Source: Bacillota bacterium
GTDB taxonomy: Bacteria > Bacillota > Clostridia > Christensenellales > CAG-138
Length of the DNA: 36,652 nucleotides
Direction of reading: 5' to 3'
NCBI GenBank assembly: GCA_023409435.1
Contig: JAEYHP010000088.1
Span: 1-36,652, forward strand
Positions 14,601 to 21,911 of this stretch are shown here, in pieces (within the stretch, counting starts at the first letter, position 1; each line of letters begins with the position of its first letter). The notes beneath the pieces are model-generated. The model saw nothing but the letters and a program-made list of their open reading frames with translations, was not told the DNA's origin and did not search any database. Both the position numbers and the translations under genes were made by a program.

Positions 14601-15505
14601 ATTCCATATTTGTTCAGCAAGTTTTTTAATTTTTCAATCAGGTCCCGCCGGATGTACTCGGGGGAAAGCACCGTCACATGCTCCCCGTATGTCATTAAAT
14701 ATTCCGTCAGCCAGGCGTTGTTGGGCATCGAAAACCGGACCAGAAAGCTCCCATCCTCTTCCCGCTGCCACTGCTCCTTTTGGAATTCTTCCCGCACGCG
14801 GAACGCCGTCTCCGGCCCGATGCGCACGGTCAGTTCCACCATGGGCGCAGCTTCAAAGCGGTGGTCCGGCGCCTGCAGGTCGGGAAGCGGCCTTCTCGTA
14901 AACGCCTCGGGCAGCGTTACGATATTGTCCATGCGCAGAAGCTTAAAATAACGAAAATCCTCCCTGTCCCTGCAAAAGCCAAGCAGGTACCAGTCCATGC
15001 CGCGGAACACAAGCTTCATGGGCTCCACAGTGCGCGTTTTTGTGCCGCCGTTCATGCCGCTGTATTCAAATTGAACAACGCGCTGCGCAAATATGGCGCT
15101 TTTGAGCGCGGCAAACCGCTCGCTTACCGGGCTCTTATTCCCCCACAGGGAAAAGTCCACCTCGATCCAATCGAGGCCCTCCTGTCCAAACAGCGCGGAA
15201 AGCTTGCTGAGCACCGGCCGTGCGGCCTCCGGCTGCACCGCGCCCATGCCCCGCAGGGAAGAAAGAAGATTCTGTTGCTCGTCCGCGTTCAAATACGAAC
15301 GGTTGAACACGTAGTTCTCCGTCAGCCGAATGCCGCCGTTCGCGCCTTTTAGGGCGAATATGGGCACGCCCGCCTGCGCAAGCGCCTCCACATCCCGGTA
15401 AATGGTACGCTGCGAAACCTCAAAATGCGCGGCAAGCTCCCTGGCCGTCATGCTTTTGCGGTTGAGTAAGAGATATACGATTTCAAACAGGCGGTCCAGT
15501 TGCAT
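14597..15505 (-). CDS. YafY-type WYL-domain transcriptional regulator
   Basis: A 302-residue regulator. The N-terminal winged helix (about 1-60) reads LNRKSMTARELAAHFEVSQR then TIYRDVEALAQAG, the DeoR-like HTH_11 pattern. The WYL domain follows (about 135-210) with DWYLLGFCRDREDFRYFKL, the Trp-Tyr-Leu triad and the arginines that bind ligand or nucleic acid in this family, and a WCX-type C-terminal tail. ATG 15505 is preferred because AGAGG lies seven bases upstream; an in-frame GTG at 15514 overlaps that site. It heads the run of GyrI-like and dehydrogenase genes and likely controls them (inference). Confidence 0.88.
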   Translation of the reverse strand: MQLDRLFEIVYLLLNRKSMTARELAAHFEVSQRTIYRDVEALAQAGVPIFALKGANGGIRLTENYVFNRSYLNADEQQNLLSSLRGMGAVQPEAARPVLSKLSALFGQEGLDWIEVDFSLWGNKSPVSERFAALKSAIFAQRVVQFEYSGMNGGTKTRTVEPMKLVFRGMDWYLLGFCRDREDFRYFKLLRMDNIVTLPEAFTRRPLPDLQAPDHRFEAAPMVELTVRIGPETAFRVREEFQKEQWQREEDGSFLVRFSMPNNAWLTEYLMTYGEHVTVLSPEYIRRDLIEKLKNLLNKYGI

Positions 15506-15523
15506 GTGCGTCACCTCTTAATG

Positions 15524-15581
15524 AGTATACCGCAATTTCGTTATTTGCGGCTTGCTTTTCAGGCGAATATTGGAAGATAAT
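15524..15581. promoter_or_regulatory. Divergent promoters for the WYL and Ntn hydrolase genes
   Basis: On the plus strand TTGCTT (15552-15557) and GATAAT (15576-15581) are 18 bases apart and point at the hydrolase gene. On the minus strand TATACT (15524-15529) is a good -10 for the regulator gene but no convincing -35 is seen. The two core promoters lie within 60 bases of each other. Confidence 0.45.
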
Positions 15582-15665
15582 AGAGGTACCCGGAATACCA
15601 TTTCATTAAAAACATTCCTCAAAGGAATACCTATACGAACCGCGATACCTCAAAAGGAGGAACCG

Positions 15666-16736
15666 ATGAAAAAGGCTTTGCCCCTGTGCGTTCTTTTCCT
15701 GTTGCTGGCCTTTTACGCTTTCCCGTCGCTCGCCTGCACCAGCTTTGCCGTATACCGTGACCATACGCTCTACGGCATGAATTTCGATTATCCCGACGTG
15801 CCGGTCCGATACTCCATCGATCAATACGCTGCGTTTGAGGTGGCCTTTGAATATAATGGGAACTATGTGCCCATATCGGGCATGAACGAAGACGGGCTGT
15901 TCATGGCCGTGCAAATGCTGTACCCCGAAAAAGTTGATTCTGCCGCGGGTGGCAGAACCGATTTGCAGACGTTTGCTGCGAGCGTCGTGTCCCGCTTTTA
16001 CAGCATGGAACAGGTCCATGCTGCGCTTTGCAATCAATTGCTCGCTAACCGATATGTTTCGCTGCACTGCATGCTCGCGGACAAATCCGGGTCTGCGGCG
16101 GTGCTGGAACCCGGAACGGAGCAAAACCGCGTCACGCAAAATCCGGGAGATTATTTGGTGATGACCAATTTCTCCAACGCGGACGCGTACAACCCAGATA
16201 CGCAGCGGATGGAGGGCGTGGACTGCGAACGGTACATTGCAGCCGACGCGTATATTGAGCAAAACAAGGACTCTTTTGATATAGAAGACGGGCTGGAAAC
16301 GCTCAAGCGCACCATCCAGACGGAGGGCGGCTACCCCACCCAGACTTCCATGGTATATGACCCGGTAAACGGCGAAATCTATATCGCGGTCCGCGGGGAT
16401 TTTGAGCGGATCTGGAAGATATCCCTGGCGCAAAGAACAATCGAAAGCTATCGAGGCTTTGAACGACCCATCCTGCTGAAGCTTGACGAAGAGGGCGTTA
16501 CCGCGCAGGAATTGGTTGCTCTCGCCAGCGCCCCGCCGTCACAAGAAAATCCGCCCATCGAGACATCCGAGGAGCCCGCGGGCGTTGCGACAAGTCAGCC
16601 TGCGGCTCTTCCCGTCAATCCTTCGCCCGGGCAAGCCGCTCCACTCGGGCTGTTGTCCATTGTAGGCATATGTTTGGCAGCGCTTTGCATCATAATGATC
16701 GTTTGGCTTCTTTTATCGCGCCGTATACGCCGATAA
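15666..16736 (+). CDS. Secreted, membrane-tethered Ntn amidohydrolase (choloylglycine hydrolase/C45-like)
   Basis: A 356-residue protein. A cleavable signal peptide (1-23, ending SLA) leaves Cys24 as the new N-terminus, in CTSFAVYRDHTLYGMNFDYP. An N-terminal Cys nucleophile followed by a GxNFD motif is the hallmark of linear-amide C-N hydrolases (bile salt hydrolase, penicillin V acylase, C45 peptidases). The Arg of the bile-salt-hydrolase GRNLDW motif is Met38 here, so bile salts are not a safe guess. A VMTNFSN motif near 165 fits the expected Asn. A Ser/Pro linker (about 280-325) and a C-terminal helix with an RRIRR tail anchor it to the membrane, active side out. AGGAGG precedes the ATG at 15666. 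It is a single-gene unit facing a convergent PLP enzyme. Confidence 0.85.
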   Translation: MKKALPLCVLFLLLAFYAFPSLACTSFAVYRDHTLYGMNFDYPDVPVRYSIDQYAAFEVAFEYNGNYVPISGMNEDGLFMAVQMLYPEKVDSAAGGRTDLQTFAASVVSRFYSMEQVHAALCNQLLANRYVSLHCMLADKSGSAAVLEPGTEQNRVTQNPGDYLVMTNFSNADAYNPDTQRMEGVDCERYIAADAYIEQNKDSFDIEDGLETLKRTIQTEGGYPTQTSMVYDPVNGEIYIAVRGDFERIWKISLAQRTIESYRGFERPILLKLDEEGVTAQELVALASAPPSQENPPIETSEEPAGVATSQPAALPVNPSPGQAAPLGLLSIVGICLAALCIIMIVWLLLSRRIRR

Positions 16737-16759
16737 GGAACCCTTTTCGCCGCATAAGG

Positions 16760-17902
16760 CTACGATAACTGTTCCATGTCCTCCATGAGCAGGGTGGTTT
16801 CCCTTGCGTCCACATTGAAATAGCCCACCGCCTCATCCCCGCGGCATAATATCATGCGGCTGGTCATGTTCGCGGCGCTGCAGCTGTGGTTGGGAATGAT
16901 CTCTATCCTGTCACCAATGTTTAAAGTAAGCGGCGTTTCGCTTTCGAGTATGCCCACTTCCTCGGAAAGGCTCGTGACGCTAAGGCGCTCATACCTCGCC
17001 ACCCTGCCGTAGCCCGCAACGCCGGCGTTGCCGTGCGCGCCCTTGTCAAGCCCAAAACATTTGCTTCCGGCGTCCATCATCCACTTGCGGTTCCCGCGTT
17101 TACTGATGATTGTGGCGAGCACCGTTAACGCGCAACGATCGACATCCGCGCCCAATGTGGTCTGTACGACGTCATAAAACACATAGTTGCCGGGGCGAAC
17201 GGCGGTGATGACGCCGCTTTCTGCTTCCTGATAAAATGTAGGAGTGCTTCCGCTTGCCACCATGTCGCAGGGAAAGCCTTCCGCGCGTACGCTGTCCCTG
17301 GCCAAACGCAGAGATGTTTCCTCCTGCAGAAAGCAAGCGGAGACCTGTTCCCGCGACGTCGCGGCGTAGACCTGGCCGGGATGGCTGGATATGCCGATAA
17401 AACCGAGACTTGGATAAGCGCTTGCGATCTCCCGCACATACTTTCCTGCTTGTTCCGGCTCCACCCCAAAGCGATGGAGGCCAACATCCACAAGCAGAAG
17501 ATACTCCCACTTTAAATTATTTCTCGTGCAGAAGGTATGATAAATAGAAGCCGTTTCAAATGTATCGACGCTTACGATGATGCGGGCGCGCTCCCCCACT
17601 TTGCGCATGCGCGTGAGATTGCGCTCCCCCAGAAACGGATAAGCGAACGTGATGCATTTGGGTGCAAGCGAACTAAAGCGTTCGGCCTCCAGAATGCTGC
17701 CCACCAGCAGCCCGCTTGCTCCCGCCTCCAGCTGCAGCTTTGCGATGTAGCTGGATTTATGCGTCTTGGTCATGGGAATAAGTGCTTTCCCGCACTTATT
17801 GCAGACGGCTTGCACTTCTCCTATGTTTCTTCTTAATTTTTCTTCGTCCACCAATGTACAGGGCGTGGGCAACGTGTCTTTGTTCATATTGCATGCGTCC
17901 AT
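16760..17902 (-). CDS. D-threonine aldolase / D-serine dehydratase-type PLP enzyme
   Basis: A 380-residue fold-type III PLP enzyme with an alanine-racemase-like barrel. The PLP lysine is in PMTKTHKS (Lys46 by analogy with the KTHK motif of D-threonine aldolase and eukaryotic-type D-serine dehydratase). Barrel motifs follow: DVGLHRFGVE, SSHPGQVY, SGSTPTF and RPGNYVFYD. The metal pair of this family is present near the C-terminus as His339 and Cys341 in PNHSC. It should act on D-hydroxy-amino acids in the cytoplasm; lyase, dehydratase or aldolase activity cannot be separated by eye. Neither ATG 17902 nor 17887 has a good ribosome site; the latter gives the more usual leader length. The promoter is of the MerR-activated kind. 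Confidence 0.82.
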   Translation of the reverse strand: MDACNMNKDTLPTPCTLVDEEKLRRNIGEVQAVCNKCGKALIPMTKTHKSSYIAKLQLEAGASGLLVGSILEAERFSSLAPKCITFAYPFLGERNLTRMRKVGERARIIVSVDTFETASIYHTFCTRNNLKWEYLLLVDVGLHRFGVEPEQAGKYVREIASAYPSLGFIGISSHPGQVYAATSREQVSACFLQEETSLRLARDSVRAEGFPCDMVASGSTPTFYQEAESGVITAVRPGNYVFYDVVQTTLGADVDRCALTVLATIISKRGNRKWMMDAGSKCFGLDKGAHGNAGVAGYGRVARYERLSVTSLSEEVGILESETPLTLNIGDRIEIIPNHSCSAANMTSRMILCRGDEAVGYFNVDARETTLLMEDMEQLS

Positions 17903-17919
17903 TTCATCGCTTTACCCGC

Positions 17920-17950
17920 ATTATACCATTGCATTGGTATCGCTTTACAA
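17920..17950 (-). promoter_or_regulatory. MerR-type promoter and operator
   Basis: Minus-strand TTGTAA (17945-17950) and a perfect TATAAT (17920-17925) are separated by 19 bases, too long for unaided sigma-70 use. The spacer holds the inverted repeat ATACCA/TGGTAT (17923-17928 and 17935-17940). A 19-bp spacer with a dyad in it is the defining layout of MerR-activated promoters, and a MerR-family gene starts divergently about 90 bases away. Confidence 0.75.
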
Positions 17951-18040
17951 CAACTCCATACGAATTCTATTTGAAATTATTATTTGGGTATGGTACGATA
18001 CTCGCAATTTAAACACATCAAATCTAAAGGTCGAACAGTT

Positions 18041-18865
18041 ATGAATGAATATCTGCAAATCAGCGTAATGGCGCGTATTCATAATATCAGCAGGCAAACG
18101 CTGCTTTATTATGACAAAATTGATCTGTTCAAGCCGCATCATATCGACGAAAACGGCTATAGGTACTACAGCGTTTATCAAATCCCTTTTTTGCGGGAAA
18201 TTTGCTTTCTGAAATCTATTGGCGTAGACCTGGAGAGTATCAAGGAAAACCTCAAAAACCGCAGCCTGAATTCCACCGCCGAAATGCTCACATATCATTA
18301 CGAACAGTTGGAAAATCAACTCCTCGCGCTGACCAGGCAGAAGAAATATATCGAACGCCGTCTAACCAATTATCGCAATGCAGAGACTTACCAGGATGAG
18401 GTCAACAAACCGTTTCTTCAAACATTTCCGGATCGTCACGCAATATTTGTACCGTTCGGCGGCGCGGTAGACAAACCCCGGCTGCATCTGACAATGATGC
18501 AGGCATGGAACATTTTAAACAGCCACAACCTGCTACCTGCCGCAGGCTTTGGCACGTTCATCCGCAACCATGAAGGGAACGCGGAAAGCATGCTCGAAGG
18601 CGCCGGAATCTTTATGTTCGTTCCGGAGGAGGATGCCTTTAAATCGGAAAACGCCGTATTTTTAAAAGGCGGGGAATACATTTGCCTGTATAAGTATGCT
18701 ATGCCGTATTCCACGCAAATTTTACGCGACCTGCTCGGCTGGATTAAAGAAAACCGCTATTCCGTCATAGGCCCCATACTGGACGAATGCATTTTGGATA
18801 GCACATTTCACAACCAAAAAATCGGCGCGGATTTTTGCAGGATACAGGTTCCAATATCAAGATAA
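18041..18865 (+). CDS. MerR family transcriptional regulator with effector domain
   Basis: A 274-residue regulator. The winged HTH spans about residues 5-72: ISVMARIHNISRQTLLYYDK then DLFKPHHIDENGYRYYSVYQ, exactly the MerR pattern. A dimerisation helix (about 80-115) and a C-terminal effector domain of GyrI-like type (about 130-270, with FGTFIRNHEGNAES and GGEYICLYKYAMPY) follow. This matches BltR/Mta-type drug or metabolite sensors rather than metal sensors, as no Cys cluster is seen. ATG 18041 is preferred over an upstream reading because it begins the HTH at the usual point; an AAAGG site is 10 bases away. It is divergent from the PLP enzyme and most likely activates it (inference from the operator). 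Confidence 0.87.
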   Translation: MNEYLQISVMARIHNISRQTLLYYDKIDLFKPHHIDENGYRYYSVYQIPFLREICFLKSIGVDLESIKENLKNRSLNSTAEMLTYHYEQLENQLLALTRQKKYIERRLTNYRNAETYQDEVNKPFLQTFPDRHAIFVPFGGAVDKPRLHLTMMQAWNILNSHNLLPAAGFGTFIRNHEGNAESMLEGAGIFMFVPEEDAFKSENAVFLKGGEYICLYKYAMPYSTQILRDLLGWIKENRYSVIGPILDECILDSTFHNQKIGADFCRIQVPISR

Positions 18866-18878
18866 CAAATGTTCCCCC

Positions 18879-18913
18879 AAAAAGCTGCCGGATGAACGTT
18901 CCGGCAGCTTTTT
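18879..18913 (+). terminator. Intrinsic terminator after the MerR gene
   Basis: AAAAAGCTGCCGG (18879-18891) and CCGGCAGCTTTTT (18901-18913) form a 13-pair stem over a nine-base loop, with the T-run at the end of the far arm. It begins 13 bases after the stop codon. Confidence 0.9.
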
Positions 18914-18929
18914 ATGTGCCCATGAATGG

Positions 18930-18958
18930 ACAATAAACATTTTTATTGTATTTATTGT
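18930..18958. promoter_or_regulatory. Operator-like inverted repeat ahead of the ubiD operon
   Basis: ACAATAAA (18930-18937) and TTTATTGT (18942-18949) form perfect eight-base arms with a four-base spacer. A third TTTATTGT follows at 18951-18958, so the right arm is repeated nine bases on. The site sits about 20-50 bases upstream of the -35 of the ubiD operon, a position suited to an activator. The regulator is not in sight. Confidence 0.5.
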
Positions 18959-18978
18959 TTTTTGTCGAAAAAAAGCAC

Positions 18979-19009
18979 TTGACTGTATTTCTACTATACA
19001 TCTTACACT
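18979..19009 (+). promoter_or_regulatory. Candidate promoter of the ubiD operon
   Basis: TTGACT (18979-18984) is a good -35. The best -10, TACACT (19004-19009), is 19 bases away; a 17-base spacing gives only CTTACA. TGTAT and ATACA form a small dyad inside the spacer. The long spacer suggests an activated promoter, possibly of the MerR type, but the dyad differs from the one at 17923-17940. Confidence 0.45.
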
Positions 19010-19063
19010 ACACGTCATATAAAGCGCATTGTGGCGCAACAAATCTGTATAGGAGGAAATCGT

Positions 19064-20545
19064 ATGTCAGAACAGAAAATCGACAGCCTGCGTTCCGCGT
19101 TAGAGCTTCTAGGAAGCGTTCCCGGAGAGCTGTACGAAACAAACGAGCCAGCGGATCCCCATGCGGAAATTTCGGGTGTCTACCGGTATGTAGGCGCCGG
19201 CGGCACAGTCAAGCGTCCCACGCGGACAGGACCTGCCATGCTCTTCAACAATGTAAAGGGGCACCCCGACGCAAAAGTCATCATCGGCCTGTTGGCAAGC
19301 CGGAAGCGCGTTGCGCTGATGCTGGGTACCGAGCCGGAGAAACTCGGATTTTTGCTCAACGAGGCCGTCAAGGCTCCTGTGGCTCCGGTCGTCGTCCCCA
19401 ACGAAAAAGCAACCTGCCAGGAAGTTGTCCACCGTGCAAGCGAGCCCGGCTTTGACATCCGCAAGCTCGTCCCAGCGCCCACCAATACAGAAGAGGACGC
19501 AGGCCCCTATATCACCATGGGTATGTGCTACGCTTCCGATCCGGAGAACGGCGAATCCGACATCACCATCCACCGCCTCTGCCTGCAGAGCAAGGATGAA
19601 ATCTCCATGTACTTCGTACCCGGCGCGCGGCATCTTGAAATATTCCGCGCAAAGGCGGAAGCCGCGGGAAAGCCGCTGCCAATTTCCATCAGCATCGGCG
19701 TGGACCCCGCCATTGAGATCGGCGCCTGCTTCGAACCCCCCACAACGCCGCTGGGCTTTAACGAGCTGAGCATTGCGGGCGCTATCCGCAAATCTCCCGT
19801 GGAGCTTGTCAACTGCCTTACCATTGGGGAAAAGGCCATTGCGAACGCGGAATATGTTATTGAAGGCGAACTTTTGCCTAACGAGCGCATCCGCGAGGAC
19901 GTCAACACCGATACCGGCAAGGCAATGCCGGAATTCCCCGGCTATACCGGCGGCGCATACCCGGCGCTCCCCGTCATCAAGGTCAAAGCGGTCACGCACC
20001 GCAAGAATCCCATCCTGCAGACCTGCATCGGCCCCAGCGAGGAGCATGTCAATATGGCGGGCATCCCCACGGAAGCGAGCATTTTGCAGATGGTGGAAAA
20101 GGCCATGCCGGGAAGGCTGCTGAATGTATACGCGCACGCCGCAGGCGGCGGCAAATATATGGCCGTGCTCCAGTTCAAAAAGAGCCAGCCGAGCGACGAG
20201 GGCCGCCAGCGCCAGGCGGCACTGCTTGCGTTCTCCGCATTCTCTGAGCTTAAGCATGTCATTTTAGTGGACGAGGATGTGGACCCGTTTGACAGCAACG
20301 ACGTTCTCTGGGCGCTCAACACCCGTTACCAGGGGGATATCGATACCATATTCATCCCCGGCGTCAGGTGCCACCCGCTTGACCCCTCCCAGAATACCGC
20401 CTACAATCCCTTGATCCGCGACCGCGGCATTTCCTGCAAGGTGATCTTCGACTGCACGGTGCCTTACGCGCTCAAGGAAAAGTTCCAGCGCTCCAAATTT
20501 ATGGAGCTTGATCCCGCCCGTTTCGCGCCTGAGCTGTTCAACTAA
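19064..20545 (+). CDS. UbiD family decarboxylase
   Basis: A 493-residue prenyl-FMN-dependent decarboxylase. GGAGG precedes the ATG at 19064. Family features run in order: a PAMLFNNVKGHP segment near 58; DITIHRL with Arg171, the likely active-site Arg; VGARH-type PGARHLEIF; GVDPAIEIGACFE; IEGELLPNERIRED near 266-279; MPEFPGYTGG with Glu290 as the expected catalytic Glu; and the C-terminal VDEDVDPFDSNDVLWAL. The size and pattern fit BsdC/YclC/LpdC-type hydroxyaryl acid decarboxylases, but the substrate-defining residues cannot be judged by eye. It needs prenyl-FMN made by UbiX, encoded two genes on. It is the first gene of a four-gene operon. Confidence 0.93.
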   Translation: MSEQKIDSLRSALELLGSVPGELYETNEPADPHAEISGVYRYVGAGGTVKRPTRTGPAMLFNNVKGHPDAKVIIGLLASRKRVALMLGTEPEKLGFLLNEAVKAPVAPVVVPNEKATCQEVVHRASEPGFDIRKLVPAPTNTEEDAGPYITMGMCYASDPENGESDITIHRLCLQSKDEISMYFVPGARHLEIFRAKAEAAGKPLPISISIGVDPAIEIGACFEPPTTPLGFNELSIAGAIRKSPVELVNCLTIGEKAIANAEYVIEGELLPNERIREDVNTDTGKAMPEFPGYTGGAYPALPVIKVKAVTHRKNPILQTCIGPSEEHVNMAGIPTEASILQMVEKAMPGRLLNVYAHAAGGGKYMAVLQFKKSQPSDEGRQRQAALLAFSAFSELKHVILVDEDVDPFDSNDVLWALNTRYQGDIDTIFIPGVRCHPLDPSQNTAYNPLIRDRGISCKVIFDCTVPYALKEKFQRSKFMELDPARFAPELFN

Positions 20546-20565
20546 AAAAGAGGGGGTATCTTGTT

Positions 20566-21285
20566 ATGCCAATCGGTGTTATCGTAAACAGTCTTGCTGT
20601 CCTGTTTGGGGGACTTTTGGGGGCGCTGCTGGGAAAAAAGATTCCTGAGCGCATTCGTACTTCTCTGCCCCTTGTGTTTGGCGCAGCCTCCATGTCCATG
20701 GGCATCAACTACATCGTAAAGATGCATACGCTGCCCGCGGTGGTGCTTTCCCTCATCGTCGGCACGGCGATAGGCGAACTGATCCGTCTGGAAAAAGGCA
20801 TTGAAAGCGTCGCCATAAAGGCAAAGGGCCCGGTGGAAAAGCTCTTTTCCGGCGGCGGCAGCAACCAAAGCCAGGCAGAGTTCATGGAGAAGTTCGTAGG
20901 CATTCTGATCCTGTTCTGCGCCAGCGGCACGGGGATATTCGGCGCCCTCAAGGAAGGTATGACCGGCGACCATTCCGTACTGCTGACAAAATCCATACTG
21001 GATTTCTTTACCTCCGCCATATTCGCCACCTCCCTTGGATACCTGGTCATGACCATCTGCGTGCCCCAGGTTGTAGTGCTGCTGGCACTGTTTTTCAGCG
21101 CTACGTTTATCCTGCCGCTGACAAACGACGCCATGATCGCAGACTTTACGGCTTGCGGCGGCATGATCATGCTGGCGACGGGTTTCCGTATCAGCGGGAT
21201 CAAATCGTTCGCAATCGCTAATATGCTGCCGGCTCTTATATTGGTCATGCCGATCTCCTATTTGTGGGTCACCTATATCAGCTAG
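20566..21285 (+). CDS. DUF554 family membrane protein
   Basis: A 239-residue integral membrane protein with about seven helices. It matches DUF554 as I know it: the opening IGVIVNSLAVLFGGLLGALLG, then SLIVGTAIGELIRLEKGIE, the FVGILILFCASGTGIFGALK segment with a GMTGDHSVLLTKSILDFFTS tail, and later helices. The family has no settled function and is sometimes annotated as a possible transporter. It lies 20 bases after ubiD with GAGGGGG as ribosome site and 18 bases before ubiX, so it is an embedded member of the decarboxylase operon. A role in moving the aromatic substrate or product is plausible but unproven. Confidence 0.88.
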   Translation: MPIGVIVNSLAVLFGGLLGALLGKKIPERIRTSLPLVFGAASMSMGINYIVKMHTLPAVVLSLIVGTAIGELIRLEKGIESVAIKAKGPVEKLFSGGGSNQSQAEFMEKFVGILILFCASGTGIFGALKEGMTGDHSVLLTKSILDFFTSAIFATSLGYLVMTICVPQVVVLLALFFSATFILPLTNDAMIADFTACGGMIMLATGFRISGIKSFAIANMLPALILVMPISYLWVTYIS

Positions 21286-21303
21286 CAGGAAAGGACAACG
21301 AAC

Positions 21304-21894
21304 ATGCCTATTCTGTGTGACGCGCCCCGCAAACGGCTGATCGTGGCAATGACGGGCTCAAGCGGCGCAACATTGGGAATCGAGGTGCTGCGCGCCCTTA
21401 AGGCGGCATCCCAGCTCGAGCTTCACCTGGTGGTATCCAGGGGCGCGGAACTTACGATCGCGCAGGAAACGGACTATACGCTTGACGACGTTTGCGCCCT
21501 TGCGGACCATGTACATGCGCTCCATAACATCGGCGCAAGCATCGCAAGCGGCACATTCCGCACGGAGGGTATGCTCATCGTCCCCTGCAGCATGAAGACC
21601 GTGGCGGGCATTGCCTGCGGGTATTCGGACAACCTGATATTGCGGGCGGCAGACGTCGTGTTAAAAGAGCGCCGCAAGCTCGTGCTGGTGGCAAGGGAAA
21701 CCCCGCTTAGCACCATCCACCTGCGCAATATGCTCTCTTTAAGCGAAATGGGCGCAATTATCCTGCCCCCTATGGTATCCTATTACCATAGGCCTAAGAC
21801 GCTTCAAGAACTCAACGCGCACCTGGTAGGCAAAATACTCGATCAATTCGGTATTCCCTACGATGGACTCAAGCGCTGGCAGGAACAGCAGTAA
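21304..21894 (+). CDS. ubiX: UbiX family flavin prenyltransferase
   Basis: A 196-residue flavoprotein that joins a dimethylallyl group to FMN to make prenyl-FMN, the cofactor of UbiD. Diagnostic motifs are all present: MTGSSGATLG (16-25), PCSMKTVAGIACGYSDNL (about 94-111), RAADVVLKERRKLVLVARET (about 113-132), PLS with HLRNM, and PPMVSYYHRP (about 155-164). The last motif has MVSYY where PAFY is common, a mild change. The prenyl donor in characterised bacterial UbiX is dimethylallyl monophosphate. The gene follows DUF554 by 18 bases and precedes the LpdD-IDI fusion by 17. Confidence 0.95.
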   Translation: MPILCDAPRKRLIVAMTGSSGATLGIEVLRALKAASQLELHLVVSRGAELTIAQETDYTLDDVCALADHVHALHNIGASIASGTFRTEGMLIVPCSMKTVAGIACGYSDNLILRAADVVLKERRKLVLVARETPLSTIHLRNMLSLSEMGAIILPPMVSYYHRPKTLQELNAHLVGKILDQFGIPYDGLKRWQEQQ

Positions 21895-21911
21895 AGGAGA
21901 GGGACGGGAAC

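Noticed and set aside
15606..16433. A 275-codon frame on the minus strand over the Ntn hydrolase.
   Set aside because: The plus-strand gene has signal peptide, catalytic Cys and AGGAGG; the antisense frame has none of these.
19109..20257. A 382-codon open frame antisense to ubiD.
   Set aside because: It lies wholly inside a certain gene in a GC-rich region where the opposite frame tends to stay open; its translation has no family pattern.
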